The notes: generated by a model not told the origin, from the sequence alone. Positions 8,385 to 17,428 are shown, counted from the first letter of the stretch. The stretch: DNA of 64,000 nt from Elusimicrobiota bacterium (GCA_016182905.1 JACPFR010000004.1:124001-188000), one strand, 5' to 3'. Numbers and translations: made by a program.

Positions 8385-9347
8385 TCACCGGTTGAGCAGG
8401 ACGATCTCGGCGCGCTGATCGGAGAACGGCGCCCGCGTCGCGTCGACGCCGATGTGGCGCGTGGCGACCATCAGCTCGCGCAGCAGGACGTCCTGGATGG
8501 CCTTGGCCTGCGAGTCGCCGAGCTCCTTGGTGTTGGCGAACACGCGCACCGAGATCGGGATGCCGGAGTACTTGCGCTTGATGAGATCGACGGCCGAGCG
8601 CAGCAGGTCCTGGCCCGCGGCGGACTGGACCTCGGCGGCGTTCTTGCTCGTGCCGAACAGCGCGGCCGAGTCGAGGCTCAGGTGCAGGCCGGTGTCCTCC
8701 TGGTGGACGATGCCCTTGAACAGCAGGGGCTTGCCGACCGTCGTGCGCGGCGAACCGTCGGGGCTCGTGAAGGTGTAGACGGCGGAATACGAGCGTCCCG
8801 CCCGCACCCACTCGCCCTGCTCGTTCTGGCCGGTCCACAACAACTCCTCGGGCGGATCGCCGGAGCCGGAGTAGTTGTGGAAGACGCGGCCTTCCTCGTC
8901 GGCGATGGTGAGGCTCCAGCCCCACTTGCGGCCTTCCTTGCCCTCGAGCTTGCCGCCGAGGAGCGCCTCGAGCTGCTCCTTGATCTTGAAGCCGATGCCC
9001 GAGCGCTGGCTGAACGTCGTGCGCCAGGGCTGGATGACCCGGTCGTTCATCAGGATCTCGGGATGCGTGCGGCGCCAGGACACGGTGAGCGGCGACACCG
9101 CTAGCAGCAGGTTCTCGTCCGGGGCCAGCGACGGGCGGATCGTCTCGAAGGGGTCCACCTCGATCTTCAGCGGCGGCTTCTGATCCTGGAGCTTGGAGCC
9201 GGCGCCCTCGGCCTTGATCACCACCTCGGCGGGCATCCCCCCCGACGGCGCGGCGGCGGCGGCCGCGGCCGCGGGCGGCGCCGGCGCCTGGGCCGAGGCG
9301 TTCGCGGCGAGCACGGCCATTGCGGCGAGAACAGAGGCGGTTTTCAT
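8385..9347 (-). CDS. Periplasmic protein of the TonB/Exb operon, FlgD-Ig-like and OmpA-like regions
   Basis: 320 residues from the ATG at 9347, which begins a signal peptide (MKTASVLAAMAVLAANASAQA) followed by an Ala/Pro-rich stretch. The middle (GEWVRAGRSYSAVYTF.. PLLFKGIV) resembles the FlgD-type Ig fold. The last 90 residues (SAVDLIKRKYSGIPISVRVF.. DQRAEIVLL) resemble an OmpA-like peptidoglycan-binding domain. It is the last gene of the operon, 2 nt after tonB, so it is likely a periplasmic partner linking the Exb/TonB machine to peptidoglycan. The domain calls are by eye. Confidence 0.65.
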   Translation of the reverse strand: MKTASVLAAMAVLAANASAQAPAPPAAAAAAAAPSGGMPAEVVIKAEGAGSKLQDQKPPLKIEVDPFETIRPSLAPDENLLLAVSPLTVSWRRTHPEILMNDRVIQPWRTTFSQRSGIGFKIKEQLEALLGGKLEGKEGRKWGWSLTIADEEGRVFHNYSGSGDPPEELLWTGQNEQGEWVRAGRSYSAVYTFTSPDGSPRTTVGKPLLFKGIVHQEDTGLHLSLDSAALFGTSKNAAEVQSAAGQDLLRSAVDLIKRKYSGIPISVRVFANTKELGDSQAKAIQDVLLRELMVATRHIGVDATRAPFSDQRAEIVLLNR

Positions 9348-9349
9348 GG

Positions 9350-10414
9350 TCACTCCAGGATGAAGCGGAAGGTGATGACTCCCCATTGCGCGCCGGAACC
9401 CGGCGCGGGGGCGAAGGTCCAATCGCGAAGGCTGTCCATGCAGAGGCGGTCGAGGCGGCCGTAGCCCGACGTGCGTTCGACGCGCATCCCGGGCATCACG
9501 GCGCCCCCGGCGTCGACGTTGAAGCGGATGGCGACCTCGGCCTCCATCATGCCCTGCGTCCGGGCCCACTCGGGGAACTTGGGGATGACGGCCGAGACGA
9601 CCTTGCGGTCCTTGAGCGGGCCCTCGATCTCGACGCCTTTCTTCGGGCCGCCCTCGGTCGCGGCGGCGGCCTGACGGCGCTCGAGCTTCGGGGCGACCGC
9701 GTCGATCTTCTCGAGCCTGGGGGCGATCGCCGTCTCGGGACGCTGCCGCAGCACGAGCTGATCGGGCAGGACGGACAGGCCCTTGCGGGTCGAGACGGGA
9801 GCGGGCGCCTCGGCCTCCTCGAGCTTGGCGGCGGCCATCGCGACCTCGCGGCGGCTCGTCGCGCGCGGGGCCTCGAGCGCTCCGCCCAGCAAGGTCGTCG
9901 CCTCGCGGCGCTTGTCCTCGAGGGCGAGGGCCTCGGGAAGGTTCTTCACGCGGCGCCGCCCGACCTCCTCGAGCTTCGGGAGGGCGGCCAAGGTCTGCGC
10001 GGCGCGGCGGCGGCTCATCGGCTCGGCGTCGATCTTCGCGGCCGAGACGCGGGAGCGGGCGAGATCGAGCGCCTCGAGCTTCGGCGCCAGCCGGCGCGTG
10101 CTCTCCTCGAGCTTCGGAGCCTCCGCGAGCAGCGGCTTGCGCGTCTCCGGGAGCTTGACGTCCACGGCCGCGAGCTCGGCCCGGCGCGGCGCGGCGGGCA
10201 GGGCCATCTTGAGGAAGTCCATCGTGGAGATCACCGGCTTCGGCGTCCCCTCGACGGGGCGAGGGCGGGCGGGCGCGATCAGCAGGTCGACGCCCTCGAC
10301 GATCTGCGCCGCCTGCTTCGGGCCCTCCTTGACGAGGCCCATGAACAGCACGAGGAAGCCCGCGTGGACCGCGAGCGAGATCAGCACCGACGCCGGGACT
10401 CGTGCCTGGTTCAT
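9350..10414 (-). CDS. TonB-family energy transducer
   Basis: 354 residues: an N-terminal anchor (VLISLAVHAGFLVLFMGLV), a long periplasmic linker and a TonB C-terminal domain (about 265-354: VIPKFPEWARTQGMMEAEVAIRF.., GYGRLDRLCMDSLRDWTFAP). The linker is not the usual Pro/Lys type but repeats a short [P/A][K/R]LE motif at least six times. It sits directly after exbB and two exbD genes, so it should transmit proton-motive energy to an outer-membrane or periplasmic partner. Confidence 0.88.
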   Translation of the reverse strand: MNQARVPASVLISLAVHAGFLVLFMGLVKEGPKQAAQIVEGVDLLIAPARPRPVEGTPKPVISTMDFLKMALPAAPRRAELAAVDVKLPETRKPLLAEAPKLEESTRRLAPKLEALDLARSRVSAAKIDAEPMSRRRAAQTLAALPKLEEVGRRRVKNLPEALALEDKRREATTLLGGALEAPRATSRREVAMAAAKLEEAEAPAPVSTRKGLSVLPDQLVLRQRPETAIAPRLEKIDAVAPKLERRQAAAATEGGPKKGVEIEGPLKDRKVVSAVIPKFPEWARTQGMMEAEVAIRFNVDAGGAVMPGMRVERTSGYGRLDRLCMDSLRDWTFAPAPGSGAQWGVITFRFILE

Positions 10415-10432
10415 CCTTCTATGACACCCGCA

Positions 10433-10843
10433 TCATTTCAGCTGTTCCGTCGCGATCGTCAGCGACTGGGCTCCGGCGTCCTTCGCCCGGGCCATCAGGT
10501 CGGTGAGCTGGCCGTGCAGGGCGTCCTTGTCGGCGCGCAGCACGACCATCTTGGATTCCTTCGCCGCCAGCGCGGACTTGAGCGCGTCGCCGAGGAGCTT
10601 GGGGTCGGTGAACTTCTGGGCGTCGATCGCGTATTCCCCGTCCTTGGAGAGCGTGATCGTGATCTTGTCGGCCTCTTCCCCCTCGTGCGTGTGGGCGCTC
10701 GGCAGGTCCACCTTGATCGGCGGGTCGGAGAACATCGGCGCGGTCACCATGAAGATGATGACGAGCACGAGGCACACGTCCACGAGGGGCGTGATGTTGA
10801 TGTCCGTGATCGGATCGTCCGACTCGATGTTCGAACCGGCCAT
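10433..10843 (-). CDS. exbD: ExbD/TolR-family protein (second copy)
   Basis: 136 residues. The N-terminus DINITPLVDVCLVLVIIFM carries the conserved TM helix with its proton-carrying Asp, followed by a periplasmic domain. It overlaps the upstream exbD by 1 nt. It differs from the first copy in the periplasmic part (it has a His-containing HTHEGEEAD stretch), so the two probably form a heteromeric set, as in AglS/AglQ-like or TolR-like systems. Confidence 0.88.
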   Translation of the reverse strand: MAGSNIESDDPITDINITPLVDVCLVLVIIFMVTAPMFSDPPIKVDLPSAHTHEGEEADKITITLSKDGEYAIDAQKFTDPKLLGDALKSALAAKESKMVVLRADKDALHGQLTDLMARAKDAGAQSLTIATEQLK

Positions 10844-11271
10844 CAGCCCCCTTCCTCCCCCTTCATATCGGCCTTCATCACCGCGAGCTTGAGGGCGCCC
10901 GCCTGCTTCGACGCGTCGAGCACCTCGACGACGAGGCCGACCTTGTTCGTCGCGTCGGCGGTCACGATCACCATCTTGTCCTTGCTCGAGGCGAGCGCGG
11001 CGGACAGCACCCCGCGGAAGGTGACGCCGTCGGTCTTCGTGCCGTTGACGGTGATGGCGCCGTCCGGCGTGATCCTGATGTTGACGTTCTCGTCGACGGA
11101 GGCCTTGCCCTCGGCGTTGGAGCGCCGGGTCTCGAGGACCTTGATGCCGAGCGTGACGGCCATGGGCGCGACGGCCATGAAGATGATGACGAGCACGAGG
11201 CAGACGTCCACCAGCGGGGTGACGTTGATCTGCGTGATCGGTTCGTCTTCTTTCTGGCTGGCTCCGGCCAT
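10843..11271 (-). CDS. exbD: ExbD/TolR-family protein (first copy)
   Basis: 142 residues, with QINVTPLVDVCLVLVIIFM as the TM segment including the conserved Asp. The periplasmic domain includes IRITPDGAITVNG, the usual ExbD strand pattern. It lies 10 nt downstream of exbB. Role: stator subunit that uses proton flow with ExbB to drive TonB. Confidence 0.9.
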   Translation of the reverse strand: MAGASQKEDEPITQINVTPLVDVCLVLVIIFMAVAPMAVTLGIKVLETRRSNAEGKASVDENVNIRITPDGAITVNGTKTDGVTFRGVLSAALASSKDKMVIVTADATNKVGLVVEVLDASKQAGALKLAVMKADMKGEEGG

Positions 11272-11281
11272 GGGTCCCCTC

Positions 11282-11896
11282 TTACTTCGCCCCGAGCATC
11301 ACGAGCAGGCGCGCGGAGGCGATCTCCATGTCCACGGTGATCACCTTCAGGCGCCGCATGAAGTAGTTGTACAGGATCGAGGCCGGGATGGCGACGAGCA
11401 GGCCCGCCGCCGTGGCGACGAGAGCCTCGGCGATGCCGCGGGCGACGACCGCGGGGCCGCCGGTGCCGGAGGAGGCGAGGTCGCGGAAGGCCTTGATGAT
11501 GCCGACGACCGTGCCGAACAGCCCGATGAAGGGCGAGATGTTGCCGAGCGTGCCGAGGACGCCGAGGAAGCGCTCGAGCTTGACGCGCTCCTCCTTGAGC
11601 TTGGTCAGCATCAGCTCCTCGAGGTCCTTGCGCGAGCGGGCGGCGTGCAGGAGCCCGTAGTGGACGACCTGGGCGACCGCGGACGGGTGCTTCTGGCAGT
11701 AGGCCGCGGCGGCGTCGGTCTTGCCCCCCTCGAGGCTCTTGCGCACGTGGCTGAGCACGTCGTCGGGGCTCGCCTGCGCCGACCGGAAGTACCACCAGCG
11801 CTCGAGCGCGAAGGTGACCGACAGGATGGAGCAGAACAGCATGATGACGAGGGTGAAGCTCTCGCGGAACAGCGCCAGGATGTGGATTTCGCCCAT
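11282..11896 (-). CDS. exbB: MotA/TolQ/ExbB proton channel protein
   Basis: 204 residues with three TM segments: near residue 10-30, then LGTLGNISPFIGLFGTVVGI and LVATAAGLLVAIPASILYNY. The last two carry the family's TM2/TM3 signature (LGTVVGI, EALVATAAGLLVAIPA). It lies between the TPR protein gene (18 nt upstream) and exbD. It should form the ExbB pentamer around ExbD. Confidence 0.92.
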   Translation of the reverse strand: MGEIHILALFRESFTLVIMLFCSILSVTFALERWWYFRSAQASPDDVLSHVRKSLEGGKTDAAAAYCQKHPSAVAQVVHYGLLHAARSRKDLEELMLTKLKEERVKLERFLGVLGTLGNISPFIGLFGTVVGIIKAFRDLASSGTGGPAVVARGIAEALVATAAGLLVAIPASILYNYFMRRLKVITVDMEIASARLLVMLGAK

Positions 11897-11914
11897 CTCT
11901 TTGTCTCCTCGGGA

Positions 11915-14900
11915 CTACTGGATATCTTCGGCCGCCGGCATGCCCGGCAGGTTCGGCTCGGACGGGGCTTCCCCGCCGCGGCGGCCCTTGGCGCCGGACT
12001 TCGCGGGCTTCTTGCCGGCGGGCTTCTTCGCCGGGGCCTCGTCGGCGGGCATCACCATCGTGCCGCCGCCGTCCGGGGCGACCTGCTCGTCCACGTCGGG
12101 GGTCGCCTTCGGCGCCGCCTTGCGGGGCTTCGCCCCGCCGGCGGACTTGCGCAGCAGCGCGGCGCGGGCCGCGGCCTTCTGCGCGAGGTCCTTCGGCGCC
12201 GCGCGCGCGTAGTCCTCGTACACGTCGGCGGCGGAGGCCGAGTCGCCCGCCTTCTCATAGGCCTCGCCGAGCTTGGCCAGCGCCTGGAGGCGGAACGCGG
12301 AGTTCAGCGGCTTCATCGTCCGCATCTTCTCCCAGGTCGCCTGGGCCTCGTCGGGGCGGCCGGCGGCCGTGTTCACCTCCGAAATACGATACATCACCTC
12401 GAGCGCGAGCTCCCCGTCCGCCTTGCCCGAGTTCTTGATCGTCTCGAGCGTGGCGACCGCGCCGTCGAAGTCCTTGCGGTCGCGCTGGATCTGATACGTC
12501 TCCCACAAGGCGTTCTGCGCCTGCGCGTCGCCGGGCTTGGCGGCCGCGACGTACTTCTGGTAGGCGTACTGCGCCATGTCGAGCTTGCCCAGCTTCTTGT
12601 ACGCGAGCGCCAGGTTGAACTGGGCGGGCGCCACGTACGGCGAGGACGGGTACTCCTCGATCAAGCGGGAGTAATGGCGCGTCGCCTCGTCGAACTTTTC
12701 CAGGTTATAGTACGCGCTCGCCAGATGGAACACCGCGAGGGGCGTGTCCTCGGACTTCTCGAAGTTGCCGAGCAGCCGCTCGTAAGCCGGGATGGAATCC
12801 TGCCACTTGCTCTGGTTGAAGTAGCTCTCGCCCAGGTAGAACTGAGCCTTCGGCAGCTCGGGATGGTTCGTGAAGTCCACGGAGAACTTCTGGAAGTCGA
12901 CGGCGGCCGCCGCCCAGTCCTTGGACTCGAAGGCGCGGCGCGCGAGGCGGAACTGCGCCTCGCCGCCGATCGGGGTGCCGGGCTGGGAGGCGACGATCTG
13001 CCGCAGGCTCGCCTTGTAGTCGAGGCCGCGGTTGCGGTCGAAGACGCCCTCGAGGATGTCGAGGCCGTCGTTGGACTCCGGCGCCGCCGGGAAGGCGGCG
13101 ACGAGCTCCTGGACCTGCTTGATCGCGGCCGCGTCGTCCTTGGCGTTGAAGGCGGCCTGGGCGATGCGCAGGTGCGCGATCGGCGCGCCGGCGCCCTTCG
13201 GGTCCGCGGCCAGGATCTCGCGATAAGCCGCGATGGCCTCGCCGTACTTCTGCGCGCGGAACAAGGTGTCGGCGATCTGGGAGCGGGCGAGGGTCGCGTC
13301 CTTCGCGCTCGGGTACTCGGCGACGAGCTTGCGCCACAGGTCGATGGCCTGCGTGTAGAAGCGCTGGTGGTAGGAGCTCATCGCGGCGCGATAGAGCGCG
13401 GACGGCGCCTCGGGAGCCTTCGGGTTCTCGCGGGCGAACTTCTCGTAGAGCTGGTAGGAGTCCTCGTAGTTCTTCTGGTTGAACATCGAGTCGGCGATGC
13501 CGAGCTCGTTGAGGCCGGTGAAGGAGAACGAGGAGGTGGCCACCGCCATCATGTCCTTGAGCTTCTGGCGCGCCTCGAGGGCGAGCGTGTCCTCGCCCTT
13601 GTAGGAGTGGCACCAGGCCAGGCCGTCCTGCGCGTAGAAGGCCGCGGGATCGTCGGGATACACCTTCAGGATCATCTCGTAGATGACCGCGGCCTCGTCG
13701 ACCTGGTTCATGCCCAGGTAGGCCTCGGCCGCGTACAGGTAGCTCATCGAGCGCCACTTGGATTTCGAGGGCGGGAGATGCCGGAAGATGAACTGATAGG
13801 AGGTCAGGATCGAGTTGAACGCCTTCTGGTCGTACTGGTTCTTGAGGATGGAGAAGAGAGCCTGCTCGGCGATGTCGGAGGACGGGGCCAGGTCGATGAT
13901 GCGCTGCAGCGACGACGTCGCCTCGACGTAGCGCTTCAGCGCGATCTGGGAGTTGGCCATGATCAGGTAGATATTTTTAGCGAGGACGTGATTCGGGTAC
14001 TGAGCGACGAAGTTCGACCCCGTCTGGATCGCCTGCATGTAGTCGCCGACCTGGTGCTGGCACCAGGAGAGCTTGAAGTACGCGAGCGGCGTGATCTTCA
14101 CCGCGTCGGGGTACTGCGTGATCACCTTCGTGTAGGCGAACAGGGCCTCGCGCGTCTGGCCGGCGACGAGGTGCGACTCGGCGATGAAGAACTGCGCCAG
14201 CGGCGCGAAGAAGTCCTTCGGGTAGCGGTCGAGCACGGCCTGGAAATTGGCGCGCGCCTCGACGTAGTCCTTCTTCTGGAAGTAGGACGAGCCGATGCGG
14301 AACAGCGCGGACACGCGCAGGGGGCTCTCGGGGTAGATCGCGATGAAGGCCTGGTACTTGGAGATCGCGCCGTTGTAGTCCTCGGCGAGGAAGAACGAGT
14401 CGCCGATGAAGAATTGAGCCTCTTCTTTCAGATCGGAGTCCTTATAATCGCGGATCAGGTTCTCGAAGGCGGCGGCGGCGAGATAGGCGCGCTTGGACAG
14501 CAGGAAGGTCTTGCCGAGGTAGTACTGCGCCTCGGCGGTCTTCACCTGCTTGAGCGCGCGCTCGGCGCTCGCGTAATCGCCCTTGTGCAGGGCCACGATG
14601 CCCTGCGCGTACAGCACGACGGGCTCCTTCAGGAAGGTCGGGAACGTCTCGCCGAGAAGGAACAGGTTGGCCTCGGCCTGGGAGAACTGCTCGAGCGCCA
14701 GGTCGGCGTAGATGATCCCCATCAGCGCCTCGGGGTTGATGTAGGCCTTCGGGAAGCGGCGGTCGACCTCCTTGAACTCGGCGACGGCCTTCTCCCAGTC
14801 CTTCTCGTTGTAGGCGACCTCGCCGAGGCGGTACTGCGCCGAGGCGCCGAGACCGGATTTCTTGTCGCCGACCACGGACTCGTAGGCCTTGCGGGCGTCC

Positions 14901-15253
14901 TGCAGGGCCTTCACCGCGGCGGGATTCTTGGGGGCGAGCAGCCGGGCCGAGGATGTCTTCTTGGCGGAGGCCTCCGCCTTCAATATCGACAGCGCGTGCT
15001 GCATGTACGCCTCGCCGCGGAGGAAGTCCGCGTCGGCGACGCGCGGGGAGCGCGGGAACTGGGCGGTGAAGTTCTCGAAGGCCGAGACGACGGCGAGCTT
15101 GTCGCGGCCCGTCTCCTGGAACATCTGCGTCGCGGCGTTGAACCCGGCCTCCTCGGCGGCGGCGTCGAAATCCGGCTTGGCCGCACGGACGGATTCCGTG
15201 GCCGTACCGACGGCGACTATCGAGAGGGTCACGGCGATCAGCAGTGTCTTCAT
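11915..15253 (-). CDS. Giant periplasmic TPR protein
   Basis: 1112 residues. The start at 15253 is chosen because it opens a signal peptide (MKTLLIAVTLSIVAVGTA). Nearly the whole protein is tandem TPR/Sel1-like helical hairpins of about 35 residues with the A-x(n)-F/Y-x-x-A/G-E-S pattern of the CpoB/BamD class (e.g. AQFFIGDSFFLAEDYNGAIS, AQFYLGESYFNQSKWQDSI). The C-terminus is Lys/Ala-rich. It starts 2 nt after thrS and precedes exbB, so it is probably the scaffold through which the Exb/TonB motor acts on other envelope components. Confidence 0.88.
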   Translation of the reverse strand: MKTLLIAVTLSIVAVGTATESVRAAKPDFDAAAEEAGFNAATQMFQETGRDKLAVVSAFENFTAQFPRSPRVADADFLRGEAYMQHALSILKAEASAKKTSSARLLAPKNPAAVKALQDARKAYESVVGDKKSGLGASAQYRLGEVAYNEKDWEKAVAEFKEVDRRFPKAYINPEALMGIIYADLALEQFSQAEANLFLLGETFPTFLKEPVVLYAQGIVALHKGDYASAERALKQVKTAEAQYYLGKTFLLSKRAYLAAAAFENLIRDYKDSDLKEEAQFFIGDSFFLAEDYNGAISKYQAFIAIYPESPLRVSALFRIGSSYFQKKDYVEARANFQAVLDRYPKDFFAPLAQFFIAESHLVAGQTREALFAYTKVITQYPDAVKITPLAYFKLSWCQHQVGDYMQAIQTGSNFVAQYPNHVLAKNIYLIMANSQIALKRYVEATSSLQRIIDLAPSSDIAEQALFSILKNQYDQKAFNSILTSYQFIFRHLPPSKSKWRSMSYLYAAEAYLGMNQVDEAAVIYEMILKVYPDDPAAFYAQDGLAWCHSYKGEDTLALEARQKLKDMMAVATSSFSFTGLNELGIADSMFNQKNYEDSYQLYEKFARENPKAPEAPSALYRAAMSSYHQRFYTQAIDLWRKLVAEYPSAKDATLARSQIADTLFRAQKYGEAIAAYREILAADPKGAGAPIAHLRIAQAAFNAKDDAAAIKQVQELVAAFPAAPESNDGLDILEGVFDRNRGLDYKASLRQIVASQPGTPIGGEAQFRLARRAFESKDWAAAAVDFQKFSVDFTNHPELPKAQFYLGESYFNQSKWQDSIPAYERLLGNFEKSEDTPLAVFHLASAYYNLEKFDEATRHYSRLIEEYPSSPYVAPAQFNLALAYKKLGKLDMAQYAYQKYVAAAKPGDAQAQNALWETYQIQRDRKDFDGAVATLETIKNSGKADGELALEVMYRISEVNTAAGRPDEAQATWEKMRTMKPLNSAFRLQALAKLGEAYEKAGDSASAADVYEDYARAAPKDLAQKAAARAALLRKSAGGAKPRKAAPKATPDVDEQVAPDGGGTMVMPADEAPAKKPAGKKPAKSGAKGRRGGEAPSEPNLPGMPAAEDIQ

Positions 15254-15255
15254 TC

Positions 15256-17067
15256 TTATCCTTGGGCCGGCGCCTGCGCCGGCCAATCCGAGGCCGTGCG
15301 CTTCTCGTCGGCCTCCGTCTTGATTTTCGCGATGAACTCGTCCGCCGTCTGGCCGTTGAACTGGCGGCCGTCCTTGAGGCGCACGGAGATCGTGTTCGAG
15401 GCCACGTCGTTCGGGCCGATGATCACCATGTACGGGACCTTCTCGAGCGTCGTCTCGCGGATCTTGTGGCCGATGCGCTCGCGGCGCAGGTCGGCCTCGA
15501 CGCGGAAGCCCGCGGCCTCCAGCTTCTTGCGGAGGGCCTCGGCGGACGCGTCCTGCTCCTCGGTCAGGGTCAGGATCTTGACCTGGACCGGAGCGAGCCA
15601 CAGCGGGAAGTTCCCCGCGTAGTGCTCGACGAGTATGCCGAAGAAGCGCTCGATCGAGCCGTACAGCGCGCGGTGCACCATCAGAGGCCGGTGCCGGTTG
15701 CCGTCGGAGCCGACGTACTCCATCTCGAAGCGCTTGGGGAGGTTGAAGTCGAACTGCACCGTGGACAGCTGCCACGGGCGGCCGATGGCGTCGATGAGCT
15801 TGACGTCGATCTTGGGGCCGTAGAAGGCGGCCTCGCCCTTGCACAGCTTGTAGGGCGTGCCGCGGCGCTCGAGCACGTCGATGAGCGCCTTCGTCGCCCG
15901 CTCCCACTCCTCGGCCTCGCCGACGTAGTCGCCGGGCTTCTCGGGGTCCCAGGTCGAGACCTCCATCTTGTACTCCTTGAAGCCGAACACCTCGAAGACC
16001 TTGAGCGCGAAGTCGAGGCAGCCCTCGATCTCGGATTCAATTTGGTCCGGAGTACAAAAGATATGCGCGTCGTCCTGGGTGAACCCGCGCACCCGCATCA
16101 GCCCGTGCAGCACGCCCGAGCGCTCGTAGCGGTACACCGTGCCGAGCTCGGCCAGGCGCATCGGCAGCTGCTTGTAGCTGCGCAGCCCGCCCTTGTAGAT
16201 GAGGATGTGGCAGGGGCAGTTCATCGGCTTGAGCATGTAGTCGGCCTTCTCGACCTCGATCTCGCCGAACATGTTCTGGCGGTAGAAGCCGGTATGGCCG
16301 GAGACGTTCCAGAGGTCCTTGTTGGCGATGTGCGGCGTGTAGACCATCTGATAGCCGCGCTTGAGCGCCTCGGCGCGCAGCCAGTCCTCCATGATGAGGC
16401 GCATGCGGCCGCCCTTCGGGTGCCAGAAGATGAGGCCCGGGCCGGCGAGCTCCTCGATGGAGAACAGGCCGAGCGCGGGGCCGAGCTTGCGGTGGTCCCT
16501 CTTCTTGGCCTCCTCGAGCATCTTGAGGTGCTGCTGGAGCTGCTCCTTGGTGGGCCACGCCGTCCCGTAGATGCGCTGGAGCATCGCGTTCTTCTCGTCG
16601 CCGCGCCAGTAGGCGCCGGCCACGGTCAGCAGCTTGAAATGGCGGATCTGCTTCGTGCTCGGCGTGTGGCCGCCGCGGCACAGGTCGGTGAAGGTCGAGT
16701 GCGTGTAGTGCGTGAGCTTCTGGTCCTTGAACTGCTCGAGGAGCTCGAGCTTGTACTTCTCGCCGCGGCCCTCCCAGTACTTCTTGGACTGCTCGTAGGT
16801 GACTTCCTCGCCCTTGAACTCGTGGTTGCCCTCGACGATCTGCAGCATCCTGCGCTCGATCGCCTTGAAGTCGGTCTCCGCGAAGCGGTGCTCGGAGTCG
16901 AAGTCGTAGTAGAACCCGTGCTCGATGGCGGGCCCGATGGTGATCTTCGTGCCGGGGAACAGCTCCTGCACGGCTTGGGCCATGACGTGCGCGCACGAGT
17001 GGCGCAGGGCGTCGAGGGCCTCCTGGGAGTTCGGATCGGCGGCGCGCACGATGTCGGCTGCGGGCAT
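15256..17067 (-). CDS. thrS: Threonine--tRNA ligase lacking the TGS domain
   Basis: 603 residues. It charges tRNA-Thr. Visible parts: the editing domain (HSCAH near residue 24, CRGGH near 150), the class II catalytic core (motif 2 RYERSGVLHGLMRVRGF, zinc Cys in MNCPCH, motif 3 region HRALYGSIERF) and the anticodon-binding C-terminus. The N-terminal TGS domain of about 60 residues found in E. coli ThrS is absent; the tRNA gene just upstream leaves no room for an extension. AGGAG precedes the ATG. It heads the operon with the TPR/Exb/TonB genes. Confidence 0.95.
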   Translation of the reverse strand: MPAADIVRAADPNSQEALDALRHSCAHVMAQAVQELFPGTKITIGPAIEHGFYYDFDSEHRFAETDFKAIERRMLQIVEGNHEFKGEEVTYEQSKKYWEGRGEKYKLELLEQFKDQKLTHYTHSTFTDLCRGGHTPSTKQIRHFKLLTVAGAYWRGDEKNAMLQRIYGTAWPTKEQLQQHLKMLEEAKKRDHRKLGPALGLFSIEELAGPGLIFWHPKGGRMRLIMEDWLRAEALKRGYQMVYTPHIANKDLWNVSGHTGFYRQNMFGEIEVEKADYMLKPMNCPCHILIYKGGLRSYKQLPMRLAELGTVYRYERSGVLHGLMRVRGFTQDDAHIFCTPDQIESEIEGCLDFALKVFEVFGFKEYKMEVSTWDPEKPGDYVGEAEEWERATKALIDVLERRGTPYKLCKGEAAFYGPKIDVKLIDAIGRPWQLSTVQFDFNLPKRFEMEYVGSDGNRHRPLMVHRALYGSIERFFGILVEHYAGNFPLWLAPVQVKILTLTEEQDASAEALRKKLEAAGFRVEADLRRERIGHKIRETTLEKVPYMVIIGPNDVASNTISVRLKDGRQFNGQTADEFIAKIKTEADEKRTASDWPAQAPAQG

Positions 17068-17095
17068 GTTCAGCGGGGCTCCTGGGGCAAAAAAA

Positions 17096-17172
17096 TGGTG
17101 CCCAGTATAGGATTTGAACCTATGACCTCTCCCATGTCAAGGGAGCGCGCTACCACTGCGCCAACTGGGCAC
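17096..17172 (-). tRNA. tRNA-Val (GAC anticodon), CCA encoded
   Basis: On the minus strand GTGCCCA (17172-17166) pairs with TGGGCAC, followed by A and an encoded CCA (17098-17096). The anticodon stem CTCCC/GGGAG encloses the loop TTGACAT, giving anticodon GAC. The T-arm contains GGTTCAAATCC. It lies 28 nt upstream of thrS and is probably cotranscribed with it. Confidence 0.93.
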
Positions 17173-17305
17173 GAAAAACGGAACAAAGAGCGGGACGACG
17201 GCGTTGATATTATCATGTCAGGGGGCGGGGAAGCAACTTATGACTAATTTAGCGCTATCGTGTTACGGTTTCAAGGCATATACGGAAGTGTTACCTTATA
17301 GTCCT

Positions 17306-17419
17306 ATGACGAGCGCATGGGTCTGGGTCGATTTGGCAGGTTTGTTGGAGGTCGCGCGCCTGGCCTGCCTCGGGCTGATCCTCACCGGGATCGTCGGCCT
17401 CAAGCTCTGCGGGGACTGA
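17306..17419 (+). pseudogene. Internally deleted SMR-family (SugE/Gdx-like) exporter remnant
   Basis: The frame from the ATG at 17306 encodes 37 residues. Its first part (SAWVWVDLAGLLEV) resembles the N-terminus of SugE-type small multidrug/guanidinium exporters. Its second part (ARLACLGLILTGIVGLKL) matches their C-terminal helix (E. coli SugE ends RLASLALIVLGIIGLKL). The roughly 65-70 residues between are missing, in frame. The DNA upstream (17230-17305) is AT-richer than its surroundings. An alternative is an unrelated small membrane peptide. Confidence 0.45.
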
Positions 17420-17428
17420 GCGGAGACC

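Noticed and set aside
9320-15622. A 2100-codon open frame on the plus strand across the TPR/Exb/TonB genes
   Set aside because: It is the antisense shadow of real minus-strand genes in high-GC DNA. Its protein is Arg/Gly/Leu-rich without domains, while the minus strand shows signal peptides and known families.
17240-17305. Guanidine-II riboswitch ahead of the sugE remnant
   Set aside because: Two ACGG tetranucleotides are present, but neither is flanked by a stem.
17204-17305. Longer start for the SMR remnant (TTG 17204)
   Set aside because: The first 34 codons show no SMR similarity, and the ATG at 17306 matches the family N-terminus.
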